Source: Microbacterium sp. AK009
GTDB lineage: Bacteria; Actinomycetota; Actinomycetes; Actinomycetales; Microbacteriaceae
Reading direction: 5' to 3'
Assembly: GCF_013410955.1 (NCBI RefSeq)
Contig: NZ_JACCCG010000005.1
Coordinates: 62,001 to 126,000 of the forward strand
Length of the DNA: 64,000 bases
Shown: piece after piece, positions 16,192 to 25,280 of the stretch
How positions within the stretch are numbered: position 1 is the first letter of the stretch
Layout of the letters: the number at the start of each line of letters is the position of its first letter
Notes under the pieces: generated by a model
The model's database searches: none
What the model saw: only the letters and a program-made list of their open reading frames with translations
Told to the model about the DNA's origin: nothing
Program-made: the position numbers and the translations under genes

Positions 16192-17423
16192 TCGGGTTCT
16201 CCGTTCGGAACGGGGCGGGAGGGGACGGATGCCGCGGCGCGGCCTGCCCCGGAGGCGGGACGCTTGCGCCGGGGGCGGCGACCGGGGCTGTCATCCAAGG
16301 GCGGTTCGACCAGAGGCAGCCGGATGGTGAAGGTGGAGCCCCGGCCGGGCCGGGACCACAGGCGCACCTCGCCGCCATGGCGCTGCACGGCGTGCTTGAC
16401 GATCGCGAGCCCCAGACCCGTCCCGCCGGTGCGACGCGATCGCGCCTGATCGGCTCGGTAGAAGCGCTCGAAGATGCGCTCCTGATCGGCCTCGGGGATG
16501 CCGATGCCGCGATCGGCGACCGCGATCTCGACGATGTCGTCGACCGCCTTCACCCCGACACCGACGCTCGAGCCCTTCGGGGAGTACGCGATCGCGTTGG
16601 CGATGAGGTTGCCGACGGCTTCGCTGAGGATCTGGCCGTCGCCGCGCACGTACAGGCCGCGGGTGCCGCCACGCGTGAGCGCGACCTCAGCGGATTCGGC
16701 CTGCAGGGTGTGCGCATCGACCGCGGAGGCGATGACCTCGTCGACCGACACGCTGCGCTCCTCGGAGAGCTCATCGGCCGACTGCAGCCGGGAGAGGTTC
16801 ATGATGCGGGAGGTGAGGACAGCGAGCCGGTTCGCCTCGGCGGACAGGCGGGAGGAGAACACGCGCACCTGCTCGGGGTCGTCGGCGGCGGATTCGATCG
16901 CCTCGGCCAGCAGGCTCACCGCCCCCACCGGGGTCTTCAGCTCGTGGCTGGTGTTGGCCACGAAGTCGCGCCGCATCTGCTCGACCCGCTCCCGCTCGGT
17001 GATGTCGCGCAGGACCAGCAGCGTCAGGCGCGGCGAGATCCGCGTCGCGCGCACCGAGACCAGTCGCGGCTCGGCGGGCGGTGCACCCCGCTGCAGGCGC
17101 AGCGTGGACGACGCCGACGTGGCGTCATCCTTCATCTTGCGCACGAGCACGCGCAGATCGTCCCCGGGAAGGGCCGCGCCCTCCCTCAGGTGGAAAGGCG
17201 TCGCCGACGCGGATGCGGCGAGGACCGTGAAGGAGTTGTCGACCACGACGGCCGGGTCATCCATGCCGTGGAGCACTTCGCTCATGCCCTCGGGGAGCTC
17301 CCGCGAGTCCGCGGCGCGCAGGCGGTCGCGGGCGCGCAGGGAGAACAGGACGATGGCGCTCAGAAGTGCCCCGATGACCACCCCGGCGAGGAGGGCCAGC
17401 AGCGCGAGCTGCGTCGTGTCCAT
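16188..17423 (-). CDS. senX3: Phosphate-sensing histidine kinase, SenX3-like
   Basis: 411 residues from the ATG at 17423. One clear membrane segment at about residues 5-28, a PAS-like domain (about 45-140), HisKA with phospho-acceptor His160 in NTSHELKTPVG, and HATPase with NLIANAIAYSPKG, DRGIGIPEAD and GGTGLGLAIVKH. The C-terminus is a basic Pro/Arg-rich tail. In known systems SenX3 phosphorylates RegX3 under phosphate limitation, with PhoU and the Pst transporter feeding in the signal; phoU lies divergently 175 bases away and pst is 16 kb off. A TACGCT hexamer 7 bases before the ATG suggests a leaderless message. Confidence 0.9.
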   Translation of the reverse strand: MDTTQLALLALLAGVVIGALLSAIVLFSLRARDRLRAADSRELPEGMSEVLHGMDDPAVVVDNSFTVLAASASATPFHLREGAALPGDDLRVLVRKMKDDATSASSTLRLQRGAPPAEPRLVSVRATRISPRLTLLVLRDITERERVEQMRRDFVANTSHELKTPVGAVSLLAEAIESAADDPEQVRVFSSRLSAEANRLAVLTSRIMNLSRLQSADELSEERSVSVDEVIASAVDAHTLQAESAEVALTRGGTRGLYVRGDGQILSEAVGNLIANAIAYSPKGSSVGVGVKAVDDIVEIAVADRGIGIPEADQERIFERFYRADQARSRRTGGTGLGLAIVKHAVQRHGGEVRLWSRPGRGSTFTIRLPLVEPPLDDSPGRRPRRKRPASGAGRAAASVPSRPVPNGEPE

Positions 17424-17430
17424 GGGTTCC

Positions 17431-17436
17431 AGCGTA
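17431..17436 (-). promoter_or_regulatory. -10 element for leaderless senX3
   Basis: TACGCT (minus strand), 7 bases before the ATG. Confidence 0.55.
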
Positions 17437-17497
17437 GAGTGCCAGGCACCGGCGCTCCGGCGCAACGGGAGGCCGTGCGAGGGCGGGGTCGCTACTA

Positions 17498-17524
17498 TTC
17501 ACTGTTCGGGCACCGTCCGTTAAC
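17498..17524 (+). promoter_or_regulatory. PHO-box-like triple direct repeat upstream of phoU
   Basis: TTCAC, GGCAC and TTAAC begin at 17498, 17509 and 17520, exactly 11 bases apart, and each is followed by a similar tail (TGTTCG, CGTCCG, CTCCGC). Actinobacterial PhoP/RegX3 operators are 11-bp direct repeats of GTTCACC type. The location, between senX3 and phoU, suits autoregulation. Confidence 0.6.
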
Positions 17525-17597
17525 CTCCGCTGACGACAATCGCGGGGTTACGCGTGCCCACCCGACGCGGAAGTCCATCACGAGGAAAGGTGCTGCG

Positions 17598-18281
17598 ATG
17601 CGCGAAGTGTTCCATCAGTCGCTGGAGGACGTGCAGTCGCGTCTGGTCGAGATCTCCGAACTCGTCACGGTGGCGATCGACAAAGCCACCCGAGCCTTCG
17701 GCTCGAGCGACGTCGCGCTGGCCGAGGAGGTCATCGACGCCGACCTCATCATCGATCAGAAGACGGTCGAGCTCGACGAGCTTGCGATCGAGATCCTCGC
17801 CCGCCAGCAGCCGGTCGCCCGCGACCTGCGGATCGTCGTCAGCGCCCTGCGCGTGAGCGCGTCGCTGGAGCGCATGGGCGACATCGCCGAGCACATCGCC
17901 CAGCTCACCCGCATGCGCTTCCCCGAGCGGGCGGTCCCGAAGGGGCTGAAGTCGACGTTCTCGAAGATGGGTCAGCTGGACGTGGAAGCCGCACGCCTGC
18001 TGACCGAGCTCCTGCGGACCATCGATCTCACGATCACCGACCGCATCCGCGACCTCGACGACAAGATCGACGACCTCCACGTCAGCGTCTTCGAGAAGGT
18101 GCTCTCCGACAGCTGGGAGGGCGAGGCCTCGGCGACGGTGGATGCGACCCTCGCGAGCCGCTATCACGAGCGTTTCGCCGACCACGCGGTGTCGATCGGG
18201 AAGAAGATGATCTACCTGGCCACCGGCGACTGGGCGAGCCACGGCGAGGCGTTCGAAGAGGCTCAGGCCGCGAACGCCTGA
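17598..18281 (+). CDS. phoU: Phosphate signalling protein PhoU
   Basis: 227 residues starting at MREVFHQSLEDVQSRLVEI after GAGGAAAGG. Two three-helix bundles, each with the PhoU metal-binding pattern (EVIDADLIIDQKTVELDE in the first; RDLDDKIDDLH and ERFADHAVSIGKKM in the second). PhoU links the Pst transporter to the SenX3-type kinase and restrains phosphate uptake when phosphate is plentiful. It is divergent from senX3-regX3, as in Mycobacterium and Streptomyces relatives, with PHO-box-like repeats in the shared gap. A strong terminator follows. Confidence 0.95.
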   Translation: MREVFHQSLEDVQSRLVEISELVTVAIDKATRAFGSSDVALAEEVIDADLIIDQKTVELDELAIEILARQQPVARDLRIVVSALRVSASLERMGDIAEHIAQLTRMRFPERAVPKGLKSTFSKMGQLDVEAARLLTELLRTIDLTITDRIRDLDDKIDDLHVSVFEKVLSDSWEGEASATVDATLASRYHERFADHAVSIGKKMIYLATGDWASHGEAFEEAQAANA

Positions 18282-18293
18282 CTCCCTCCTCAC

Positions 18294-18334
18294 ACGCAGA
18301 ACGGGCCTGCGCAGCGCGCGGGCCCGTTCTGCGT
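18294..18334. terminator. Bidirectional intrinsic terminator
   Basis: A perfect 14-bp stem (ACGCAGAACGGGCC and its complement) with a 13-base loop between convergent phoU and gpmA. Confidence 0.85.
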
Positions 18335-18345
18335 CTGGCGAGAGG

Positions 18346-19098
18346 CTACTTCTTCGCCCCCTGTGCGGCGACGGCCGCGGCACCGGCGGCGGCGGCCTCG
18401 GGGTCGAGGTACTGGCCCGGACCCTCGGGAACGAGATCGCCGTCGAGCCGGTACACCAGCGGGATCCCGGTGGGGATGTTGACCTCGGCGATGTCGGCGT
18501 CGCTGATGCCCTCGAGGTGCTTGACCAGACCTCGCAGCGAGTTGCCGTGCGCGGTGACCAGGACCGTCTTGCCCGCCTCGAGGTCCGGGACGATGTCGCT
18601 GTTCCAGTACGGCAGCAGGCGCTCGATCACCAGCGCGAGCGACTCGGTGCGCGGCACCTCGCCGTCGATGCCTTCGTAGCGCGGGTCGCCGACCTGGCTG
18701 AACTCGTCGTCGTCGGCCAGCGGCGGCGGCGGCACGTCGAAGGAGCGGCGCCAGAGCATGAACTGCTCCTGCCCGAACTCCGCCAGGGTCTGCGCCTTGT
18801 CCTTCCCCTGCAGCGCGCCGTAGTGCCGCTCGTTCAGACGCCACGAGCGCTTCACCGGGATCCACAGCCGGTCGGCGGCGTCGAGGGCGAGATTCGCAGT
18901 CTGGATGGCGCGGCTGAGCACCGAGGTGTAGAGGATGTCGGGACCCAGGCCCGACTCGGCGAGAAGCTCGCCGCCACGGGTGGCCTCGGCCTTTCCCTGC
19001 TCGGTCAGGCGGACATCGACCCACCCGGTGAAGAGGTTCAGCTCGTTCCACTCACTCTGGCCGTGACGAAGGAGGATCAGCGTAGAGGGCTCGGTCAT
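18346..19098 (-). CDS. gpmA: 2,3-bisphosphoglycerate-dependent phosphoglycerate mutase
   Basis: 250 residues. Catalytic His11 in [12 protein letters not shown]; the partner residues lie in [16 protein letters not shown] and [21 protein letters not shown]. The insertion that fixes 2,3-BPG use ([14 protein letters not shown]) is present. It interconverts 3- and 2-phosphoglycerate in glycolysis and gluconeogenesis. A short Ala-rich tail ends in GAKK. TAGCAT lies 6 bases before the ATG (leaderless). Only 56 bases separate it from the divergent methyltransferase start. Confidence 0.96.
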   Translation of the reverse strand: MTEPSTLILLRHGQSEWNELNLFTGWVDVRLTEQGKAEATRGGELLAESGLGPDILYTSVLSRAIQTANLALDAADRLWIPVKRSWRLNERHYGALQGKDKAQTLAEFGQEQFMLWRRSFDVPPPPLADDDEFSQVGDPRYEGIDGEVPRTESLALVIERLLPYWNSDIVPDLEAGKTVLVTAHGNSLRGLVKHLEGISDADIAEVNIPTGIPLVYRLDGDLVPEGPGQYLDPEAAAAGAAAVAAQGAKK

Positions 19099-19104
19099 AC
19101 CTTC

Positions 19105-19110
19105 ATGCTA
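19105..19110 (-). promoter_or_regulatory. -10 element for leaderless gpmA
   Basis: TAGCAT (minus strand), 6 bases before the ATG. Confidence 0.6.
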
Positions 19111-19154
19111 CTGAGGGCATCGGCAGCACCCGAACCCGCTGGCATCATGGAGGG

Positions 19155-19979
19155 ATGACCGGCGGACGCGCTCCTGTCGGGCGCGTCACGCGGGGGACGA
19201 CCGGCACCAATCGCCTGCGCCGGGTGGATCGCTGGATCGCCCGGCACCCCGCCCTCCGCCGCTCGGACGACCCCCTCGTCGTCGACCTCGGCTACGGCGC
19301 CCGAGGGTGGACGACGCTGGAACTGTGGTCCCGGGTCTCGCGGGTCCACCCGACCGCAGAGGTGGTGGGGCTGGAGATCGATCCGGCGCGAGTGGACCGC
19401 GCCCGGGAAGAACTCGCGCGGGTTCGCGCCGGCGACACCGCATTCGCCCCCGACGCCCGCGTGCGCTTCGACCGCGGCGGCTTCGAGGTCCCCCTCCCGC
19501 CCGGACGCCGCCCCGCGGTCATCCGCGCCATGAACGTCCTCCGCCAGTACGACGAGACGGACGTCGTCGGCGCCTGGGAGCGAATGGCCGCCCGCCTCCA
19601 GCCCGGTGGCGTGCTCGTCGAGGGCACGTGCGACGAGCGAGGCCGGATCGCCAGCTGGGTCGCGGTCGACCACACCGCGCGCCCGCGCACCCTGACGATC
19701 TCGCTGCGCCTGGCAGATCTCCAGCGGCCGAGCATCGTCGCCGAGCGGCTCCCGAAGGCGCTCATCCATCGGAACGTGCCCGGGGAGCGGATCCACGACC
19801 TGCTCCGGGCTCTGGACGACGAGTGGGAGCGCGCCGCGAGCCTCGCCCCGTTCGGCCCGGTGCAGCGTTGGGAGGGTGCCCTGCGGGCGCTCCGGGCGCG
19901 AGAGGTCGACCTCCTCGACCGTCGGCGCGGACGCCTGGGCGAGATGACCGTCCCGTGGGAGACCGTCGCGCCCCGCTGA
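19155..19979 (+). CDS. Class I SAM-dependent methyltransferase
   Basis: 274 residues with a Rossmann-type methyltransferase core: motif I is VVDLGYGARGWTTLE, the motif II acidic residue is in EVVGLEIDPARVDRARE, and ILRQYDE and GVLVEGTCDE fill the later motifs. The N-terminus is basic (RVTRGTTGTNRLRRVDRW), suggesting a nucleic acid or membrane contact. The target is unknown. It starts at ATG 19155 directly after GGAGGG, with CATCAT 6 bases upstream, so either leadered or leaderless initiation is possible. It is divergent from gpmA. Conserved actinobacterial homologues are hypothetical to my knowledge. Confidence 0.8.
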   Translation: MTGGRAPVGRVTRGTTGTNRLRRVDRWIARHPALRRSDDPLVVDLGYGARGWTTLELWSRVSRVHPTAEVVGLEIDPARVDRAREELARVRAGDTAFAPDARVRFDRGGFEVPLPPGRRPAVIRAMNVLRQYDETDVVGAWERMAARLQPGGVLVEGTCDERGRIASWVAVDHTARPRTLTISLRLADLQRPSIVAERLPKALIHRNVPGERIHDLLRALDDEWERAASLAPFGPVQRWEGALRALRAREVDLLDRRRGRLGEMTVPWETVAPR

Positions 19980-20006
19980 CGGGGACCGATCGGGCCGACC
20001 TGCGGA

Positions 20007-21113
20007 TCAGGCCCCCGCGACCTTGCGCCGCGACAGACGGGTGATGCGCGGAACCCCGGCGACCGCGCCCGCCTCCGGCGGCACGATGGCGACCTGGGCG
20101 GCCGCGACCGCTCCACCCTCGGTGTCGACGACGAGGTCGATGTCGATGGGGGTGTTCCGGCGTACCAGCGCCAGAGCGATGGGCCCTTCCTCGTAGTGCA
20201 ACGCCGAGGAGGTGACCGTGCCCACCACGTCCTCCGCGCTGCGGACCGGAGACCCGTGCGGCGGAAGCGTGCTGTCGCTGCCGTCGAGGTGCAGGGCGAC
20301 GAGGCGCCGCGGGGGGTGGCCGAGGTTGTGGACCTTCGCCACCGTCTCCTGCCCCCGGTAGCAGCCCTTGCTCAGGTGCACCGCGGTCCGCAGCCAATCG
20401 GCCTCGTGCGGGAGGGCGCGCTCGTCGGCTTCACTGCGCTGACGCGGACGCCACGCGGCGATGCGCAGGGCATCGGCGGCGAGCGCCCCGGCCAGGTCCC
20501 TCTCGCCGCGGCGCGCGTCTTCGATCAGCCGAGCGGCGTCGTCCGGGAGCACGAGAGCCTCGGTCCAGTCCCAGTCCGCGCCCGGATGGTCCTCGAGGGG
20601 TCCGTACGCATGACCCCCGACCTGAACGCGGGGCCACGGATCCTGCCAGGCGAGCCGGCGTCCCGCCGGCTCTGCCGCAGGGACGCCGCGCACCGCGGCA
20701 TCCGTTCCCCCCACCACGACGACCTCGTCGGTGGCATCCCTGATCTCCACGCGCAGCCGGAACCGCATCCGCAGCAGCCACGACGCCAGCGGCGCGACGT
20801 CGTCGGCCTCGACGATCAACCAGGTCGTCTCACCGTCGTCGAGCACGGATGCCGCGTGCTCGACGTGGCCGTGCGGATCGAGCACGAGCAGCTCCGAGCT
20901 CTCCCCCGGGGACAGGTGCGCGACCGCCTGGGAGGTGAGCGAGTCCAGCCACGTCAACCGGTCGGGTCCGGCGACGGCGATGACACCGCGATCCCCGAGG
21001 AGAGCGACGGCGCGGCCCTGAGCCAACGCGCGCTGCTCGCCCAGCGGATTGCCGAGATGCTCGAGCACTCCGTCCTCGACGATCGCGCCGGGAAGGTCGA
21101 TGAGGGGAAGCAT
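20007..21113 (-). CDS. ygfZ: YgfZ/GcvT-type folate-binding protein
   Basis: 368 residues. The hallmark K-G-C-[FY]-x-G-Q-E motif is present as SKGCYRGQETVAK near residue 235. The fold is the tetrahydrofolate-binding aminomethyltransferase type; N-terminal LTWLDSLTSQAVAHL and C-terminal barrel are recognisable. YgfZ uses folate to help assemble or repair certain iron-sulfur enzymes such as MiaB and SdhB. It starts one base after the FABP stop, so the two are co-translated. In M. tuberculosis and relatives the nitrobindin-type protein gene also lies near related genes. Confidence 0.9.
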   Translation of the reverse strand: MLPLIDLPGAIVEDGVLEHLGNPLGEQRALAQGRAVALLGDRGVIAVAGPDRLTWLDSLTSQAVAHLSPGESSELLVLDPHGHVEHAASVLDDGETTWLIVEADDVAPLASWLLRMRFRLRVEIRDATDEVVVVGGTDAAVRGVPAAEPAGRRLAWQDPWPRVQVGGHAYGPLEDHPGADWDWTEALVLPDDAARLIEDARRGERDLAGALAADALRIAAWRPRQRSEADERALPHEADWLRTAVHLSKGCYRGQETVAKVHNLGHPPRRLVALHLDGSDSTLPPHGSPVRSAEDVVGTVTSSALHYEEGPIALALVRRNTPIDIDLVVDTEGGAVAAAQVAIVPPEAGAVAGVPRITRLSRRKVAGA

Positions 21114-21114
21114 G

Positions 21115-21723
21115 TCAGTCCGCCTTCGCCAATCGGGCCGACGCGTGCGCGCCCAGACGCGCGCCGACGGCGGCGATGTCCCAGGCCCACAGCAGGTGGC
21201 CGTCCACGAGTCCGTACATCCGTGTGGCGGCGGTGTAGGGCTTGGCGCCGGCGGTGCGGACGACGGCGTCGGTGGCGAGGTCGATACGAGGACCGCGGAC
21301 GCGTCCGAGGTACAGCTCGCTCACGCCGTCGGAGTGCACGATCGCCGCTTCGACCTCGAAGTCGCCCTCGGGCGTCCGCAGGGCCTCGACGTCGTCGACC
21401 GTCCGCGCGCGAGCGGTCTCGATCGGCGGCAGGAGCCCGGGGCCCGCATCGGCGGCGGTTGCGGGACGCGACAGCCGCCAGAAGCCCGTCTCCGACACCA
21501 GCTCCTGCGGCCGCGGGTCGGGTGCGGGGCCGAGCAGCCACGCCCGGGCCGAGTAGTTGAGGTGGTCTCCCCCGTCGTGGCTGAAGCTCACCCGGTGGCG
21601 GAACTCTCCGACGTAGTGGTGCTCAGGGGTGTCGTAGTCGATGACGCCCGTGCCCTCCCATACGCCCAGGAGCCACGAGAGAGGAGCGAGATCGGCGGGG
21701 AGGTCGGTCGGCAGCTCGAGCAC
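21115..21723 (-). CDS. FABP/nitrobindin-family beta-barrel protein
   Basis: 202 residues. The signature GxWxGxG appears as LGVWEGTG near residue 18. A ten-stranded barrel follows ([46 protein letters not shown]), and [22 protein letters not shown] is the conserved C-terminal part. Mycobacterial and plant nitrobindins hold ferric heme and turn peroxynitrite into nitrate. The proximal His could not be assigned with certainty by eye. It forms an operon with ygfZ and probably the 37-residue membrane protein upstream. Confidence 0.88.
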   Translation of the reverse strand: MLELPTDLPADLAPLSWLLGVWEGTGVIDYDTPEHHYVGEFRHRVSFSHDGGDHLNYSARAWLLGPAPDPRPQELVSETGFWRLSRPATAADAGPGLLPPIETARARTVDDVEALRTPEGDFEVEAAIVHSDGVSELYLGRVRGPRIDLATDAVVRTAGAKPYTAATRMYGLVDGHLLWAWDIAAVGARLGAHASARLAKAD

Positions 21724-21733
21724 GAAAGGCTCG

Positions 21734-21847
21734 TCAGCGCTGTCCGCGGTAGAGGTTCTTGATCACGACAGCCGACACGAACGCGATGGCGACCGACGCG
21801 AGACCCAGCAACCCCAGGTAGAAGATTTCGAGCGCAAGGAGGTCCAT
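21734..21847 (-). CDS. 37-residue single-pass membrane protein
   Basis: A short frame with one hydrophobic helix: N-terminal [19 protein letters not shown], then [18 protein letters not shown], giving an N-out or N-in helix of about 25 residues and a basic end. TAGACT lies 7 bases before the ATG, matching the leaderless promoters elsewhere in the window. It ends 11 bases before the FABP gene on the same strand. The promoter, the codon use and the clean membrane helix make it a likely real gene. Function unknown; it could anchor or regulate a membrane partner. Confidence 0.6.
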   Translation of the reverse strand: MDLLALEIFYLGLLGLASVAIAFVSAVVIKNLYRGQR

Positions 21848-21854
21848 GCACCCG

Positions 21855-21860
21855 AGTCTA
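21855..21860 (-). promoter_or_regulatory. -10 element for the 37-residue protein and FABP-ygfZ operon
   Basis: TAGACT (minus strand), 7 bases before the ATG at 21847. Confidence 0.55.
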
Positions 21861-21877
21861 GCGCCGCCCGCGGAGGC

Positions 21878-22177
21878 TTAGCCCGTCACGACGGCCGCGA
21901 GCGCGAAGCCCATGCTCAGCACTCCCAGCACCAGCAGGGCGCCGAGGACGCTGGCCGCCACCCGCTCCGTGAAGCCCTGGGAACGGCCGTACCAGAGCTG
22001 CACCGCGAACGCGAGGATCAGGCAGCCGCCGAGCGTCACCGTCAGCCACGCGGCCCGCCACTCCACCGGCACCAACACCCCGATCGATACTCCCGCCATC
22101 GCCGCGAGCACCCACACGGCGATGATCCCGCCGATGGTGCGGCGGGGTACGAGCTCGATCTCGGACATCCCTCTCAT
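21878..22177 (-). CDS. Small three-helix membrane protein of unknown function
   Basis: 99 residues (or 96 if the second ATG at 22168 is used). Three predicted membrane helices: [38 protein letters not shown] and [19 protein letters not shown]. The short first loop and the Arg/Gln-containing second loop ([12 protein letters not shown]) would face opposite sides. I do not recognise the family. It stands alone in front of the 37-residue gene on the same strand and is divergent from the GlnR-like regulator. Neither start has a clear RBS; TAGGAC lies close upstream. Confidence 0.65.
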   Translation of the reverse strand: MRGMSEIELVPRRTIGGIIAVWVLAAMAGVSIGVLVPVEWRAAWLTVTLGGCLILAFAVQLWYGRSQGFTERVAASVLGALLVLGVLSMGFALAAVVTG

Positions 22178-22245
22178 TGTGTCCTATCGGAGGGACGAGG
22201 ACACCCTCATGCGCGCACCGCGTCGGGCCGGTTCCCGCCACGCCC

Positions 22246-22270
22246 TACACTGGGCTTCACGAACGTGAAG
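22246..22270 (+). promoter_or_regulatory. Promoter with overlapping palindrome before the GlnR-like regulator
   Basis: TACACT at 22246-22251 is a candidate -10. It is followed by the perfect palindrome CTTCACG-AA-CGTGAAG at 22255-22270, which would cover the transcription start. This suggests autoregulation or control by a dimeric regulator of the gene starting at 22316. Confidence 0.5.
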
Positions 22271-22315
22271 TCAAAGTGCACGACGCCGCAGAGCGTCGGG
22301 AGGACGGTCCAGCAC

Positions 22316-23032
22316 GTGGCACAGCTTCTGGTGTTGAGCTCCACGCAGGGAGCAGGACCTGTCCTGCCTGCCCTGGAGCTGCTCAGTCACCGCGTGCGAC
22401 TCATCCCCGCCGAACCGGCACAGCTGGTCAATGCCCCCGCCGCCGACGTCATCTTCGTCGACGCCCGCGTCGACCTCGTCGGAGCCAAGTCGCTCTGCAA
22501 GATCCTCAACACCACAGGCCTGGACGCGCCCCTCGTCCTCGTCGTCACCGAGGGCGGTCTGACCGCGGTGTCCACCGACTGGGGTGTCGACGACGTCATC
22601 CTGGTGACCGCGGGTCCTGCCGAGGTCGACGCCCGCGTCCGCCTGGCGATCGGCCGGGCCTCCAAGGAGCAGGTCTCCACGCGCATCCAGACCTCCGGGA
22701 TCAGCATCGATGAGTCCTCGTACTCCGCCAAGGTGCACGGCAAACCGCTCGATCTGACCTACAAGGAGTTCCAGCTCCTGCACTTCTTCGCCACCCACCC
22801 CTCTCGGGTGTTCACGCGCGAGCAGCTCCTCAGCGAGGTGTGGGGCTACGACTACTTCGGTGGCACCCGCACCGTCGACGTTCATGTCCGGCGGCTGCGC
22901 GCGAAGCTCGGCGATCTGGAGCAGCTGATCGGCACGGTGCGCAACGTCGGCTACCGATTCAACGTCTACGAGGACGATCAGGTCCCCGCCCCTCGTGACC
23001 GCGCGTCGAGTCGGGAACGCACCGACGCCTGA
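22316..23032 (+). CDS. GlnR-like OmpR-family response regulator (orphan)
   Basis: 238 residues. The N-terminal receiver-like domain is degenerate ([32 protein letters not shown]) but keeps an Asp in FVDAR. The C-terminal winged helix is typical ([39 protein letters not shown] with TVRNVGYRF). No histidine kinase is adjacent, as with GlnR, which controls nitrogen assimilation in actinobacteria and cross-talks with phosphate control. Start is the GTG that begins the conserved strand; GGGAGG lies 12 bases upstream. Gene order near phosphate genes also resembles the GlnR locus of mycobacteria. It could be another OmpR-type orphan. Confidence 0.75.
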   Translation: MAQLLVLSSTQGAGPVLPALELLSHRVRLIPAEPAQLVNAPAADVIFVDARVDLVGAKSLCKILNTTGLDAPLVLVVTEGGLTAVSTDWGVDDVILVTAGPAEVDARVRLAIGRASKEQVSTRIQTSGISIDESSYSAKVHGKPLDLTYKEFQLLHFFATHPSRVFTREQLLSEVWGYDYFGGTRTVDVHVRRLRAKLGDLEQLIGTVRNVGYRFNVYEDDQVPAPRDRASSRERTDA

Positions 23033-23114
23033 CCGCGCCGCAGCAGACACCGCCGGCCGAGCCCGTGACGCGCCGGTTCACGCGGGCGACACCTCACCCT
23101 GCAATGATGTGGGG

Positions 23115-25280
23115 ATGATCGAACACGACGTGCTCGACGCCGGTCTCGGCGATGCGGATGACGACGACTTCGACGTTCCCGAGGCGTTCGACTCCGAGCT
23201 CCCCGACGATCGGTACCTCGATCGCGAGCTGAGCTGGCTCGCCTTCAACCAACGGGTCCTCGAGCTCGCCGAAGACCCCTCGCTGCCGACGCTCGAGCGG
23301 GCCAACTTCCTGGCGATCTTCGCCAGCAACCTGGACGAGTTCTTCATGGTGCGCGTCGCCGGGCTCAAGCGCCGCATCCTCACCGGCCTCGCCGTCCCCA
23401 CCAACGTGGGCCGCGCCCCCCAGGAGGTGCTGGCCGACATCTCCTCCGCGGCGCATGCCCTTCAGCTCCGGCACGCCGACGCCTGGACGAGCGTGGTGCG
23501 TCCGCAGCTGGCCGAAAAGGGCATCGAGATCCTGTCGTACGACGATCTCACTCAGGACGAGCGTACCGGGCTGTACGACTTCTTCCAGGCGCAGGTCTTC
23601 CCCGTCCTCATGCCTCTCGCGGTCGACCCCGCCCATCCCTTCCCCTACATCTCCGGCCTGTCGCTGAACCTCGCCATCCGCATCCGCAACGCCCGCACCG
23701 GCCGGCAGGAGTTCGCGCGCCTGAAGGTGCCGCCGATGCTGCCGCGGTTCGTCGAGGTCGCCCGGGACGGCGAGCGCGTGCGGTACCTGCCGCTGGAGGA
23801 CCTGATCGCCCACAATCTCGACGATCTCTTCCCCGGCATGGAGATCCTCGACCATCACGCCTTCCGCCTCACCCGCAACGAGGACATGACGATCGAGGAG
23901 GATGAGACGGAGAACCTCATCCAGGCCCTCGAGGCCGAGCTCCTGCGCCGCCGATTCGGCCCGCCCATCCGCCTCGAGGTCACTGAGGACATGGATGACC
24001 TGACGCTGGACCTTCTCCTCAGCGAGCTCGACATCACCGCTCAGGAGGTCTACCGCCTTCCCGGGCCGCTCGATCTGCGCGGCCTGTTCGACCTGTCGCG
24101 GATCGACCGACCCGAACTGCACTACAAGCCGCACCTGCCCACCACGGCGGTGGCCTTCCAGCCGGGCGACAACAACGAACGCGCCGACATCTTCGCCGCC
24201 ATCCGCAAAGCCGACGTGCTGGTCCACCATCCGTACGAATCCTTCGCCACGAGCGTGCAGGCCTTCCTCGAGCAGGCGGCGAAGGACCCGCACGTGCTCG
24301 CCATCAAGCAGACGCTGTATCGCACCTCAGGGGACAGCCCGATCGTGCAGGCCCTCATCGACGCCGCCGAGGCCGGCAAGCAGGTGCTGGCGCTGGTCGA
24401 GGTCAAGGCGCGATTCGACGAGGCGGCCAATATCGTCTGGGCGCGCAAGCTCGAAAAGGCGGGCGTCCACGTCGTCTACGGCCTCGTCGGATTGAAGACC
24501 CACTGCAAGCTCGCCCACGTCATCCGCGAGGAGGACGGCGTGCTGCGCTCGTACAGCCATGTCGGCACGGGGAACTACAACCCCAAGACCAGCCGCATCT
24601 ACGAGGATTTCGGCCTGTTCACCGCCAACGATCAGGTCGGGCGCGACCTCACGCGTCTGTTCAACGAGCTGTCGGGCTACGCCATCGAGAAGAAGTTCAA
24701 GCGGCTCCTGGTCGCTCCTCTGCACCTGCGGAAGGGCCTGCTGCGACTGATCGACCGTGAGCGCCGGAATGCACTGGCCGGAAAGCCCGCCCGCATCCGG
24801 ATCAAGGTCAACTCCATGGTCGACGAGCAGATCATCGACGCCCTGTACCGGGCGAGCCAGGCCGGGGTGCCTGTGGAGATCTGGGTCCGCGGCATCTGCT
24901 CCCTCAAGCCCGGCGTCCCCGGTATGAGCGAGAACATCACCGTCCGCAGCATCCTGGGTCGGTATCTCGAGCACTCGCGGATCTTCTCGTTCGAGAACGA
25001 CGGCGACCCTCAGGTCTTCATCGGCAGCGCCGACATGATGCACCGCAACCTCGACCGTCGCGTGGAGGCCCTCGTGCGGGTCACCGCCGAGCAGCATCTG
25101 AAGGAGCTCTCCGACCTGTTCGACCTCGCGATGAACGATGCGACGAGCTCGTGGTGGCTGGGCCCCGAGGGCGAGTGGACCCGTCACAGCCGGGACGAGG
25201 ACGGCAAGGCGCTGATCGATCTGCAGGACAAGACGATGACGAACGTGCAGCGCCGCCGGCGCGCACGGGCGGTGCGATGA
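23115..25280 (+). CDS. ppk: Polyphosphate kinase 1
   Basis: 721 residues from ATG 23115. Domain order N, H, C1, C2. Start of the conserved part: [37 protein letters not shown]. Phospholipase-D-like C1/C2 domains hold the autophosphorylated His in [14 protein letters not shown], plus [18 protein letters not shown] and [16 protein letters not shown]. Ppk polymerises ATP gamma-phosphates into polyphosphate. The acidic N-terminus (DDDDFDVPE) is common in actinobacteria. It overlaps mutT1 by ATGA, the order found in Mycobacterium (ppk1-mutT1). Starting with the Pho system nearby, it is part of phosphate storage. Confidence 0.97.
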   Translation: MIEHDVLDAGLGDADDDDFDVPEAFDSELPDDRYLDRELSWLAFNQRVLELAEDPSLPTLERANFLAIFASNLDEFFMVRVAGLKRRILTGLAVPTNVGRAPQEVLADISSAAHALQLRHADAWTSVVRPQLAEKGIEILSYDDLTQDERTGLYDFFQAQVFPVLMPLAVDPAHPFPYISGLSLNLAIRIRNARTGRQEFARLKVPPMLPRFVEVARDGERVRYLPLEDLIAHNLDDLFPGMEILDHHAFRLTRNEDMTIEEDETENLIQALEAELLRRRFGPPIRLEVTEDMDDLTLDLLLSELDITAQEVYRLPGPLDLRGLFDLSRIDRPELHYKPHLPTTAVAFQPGDNNERADIFAAIRKADVLVHHPYESFATSVQAFLEQAAKDPHVLAIKQTLYRTSGDSPIVQALIDAAEAGKQVLALVEVKARFDEAANIVWARKLEKAGVHVVYGLVGLKTHCKLAHVIREEDGVLRSYSHVGTGNYNPKTSRIYEDFGLFTANDQVGRDLTRLFNELSGYAIEKKFKRLLVAPLHLRKGLLRLIDRERRNALAGKPARIRIKVNSMVDEQIIDALYRASQAGVPVEIWVRGICSLKPGVPGMSENITVRSILGRYLEHSRIFSFENDGDPQVFIGSADMMHRNLDRRVEALVRVTAEQHLKELSDLFDLAMNDATSSWWLGPEGEWTRHSRDEDGKALIDLQDKTMTNVQRRRRARAVR

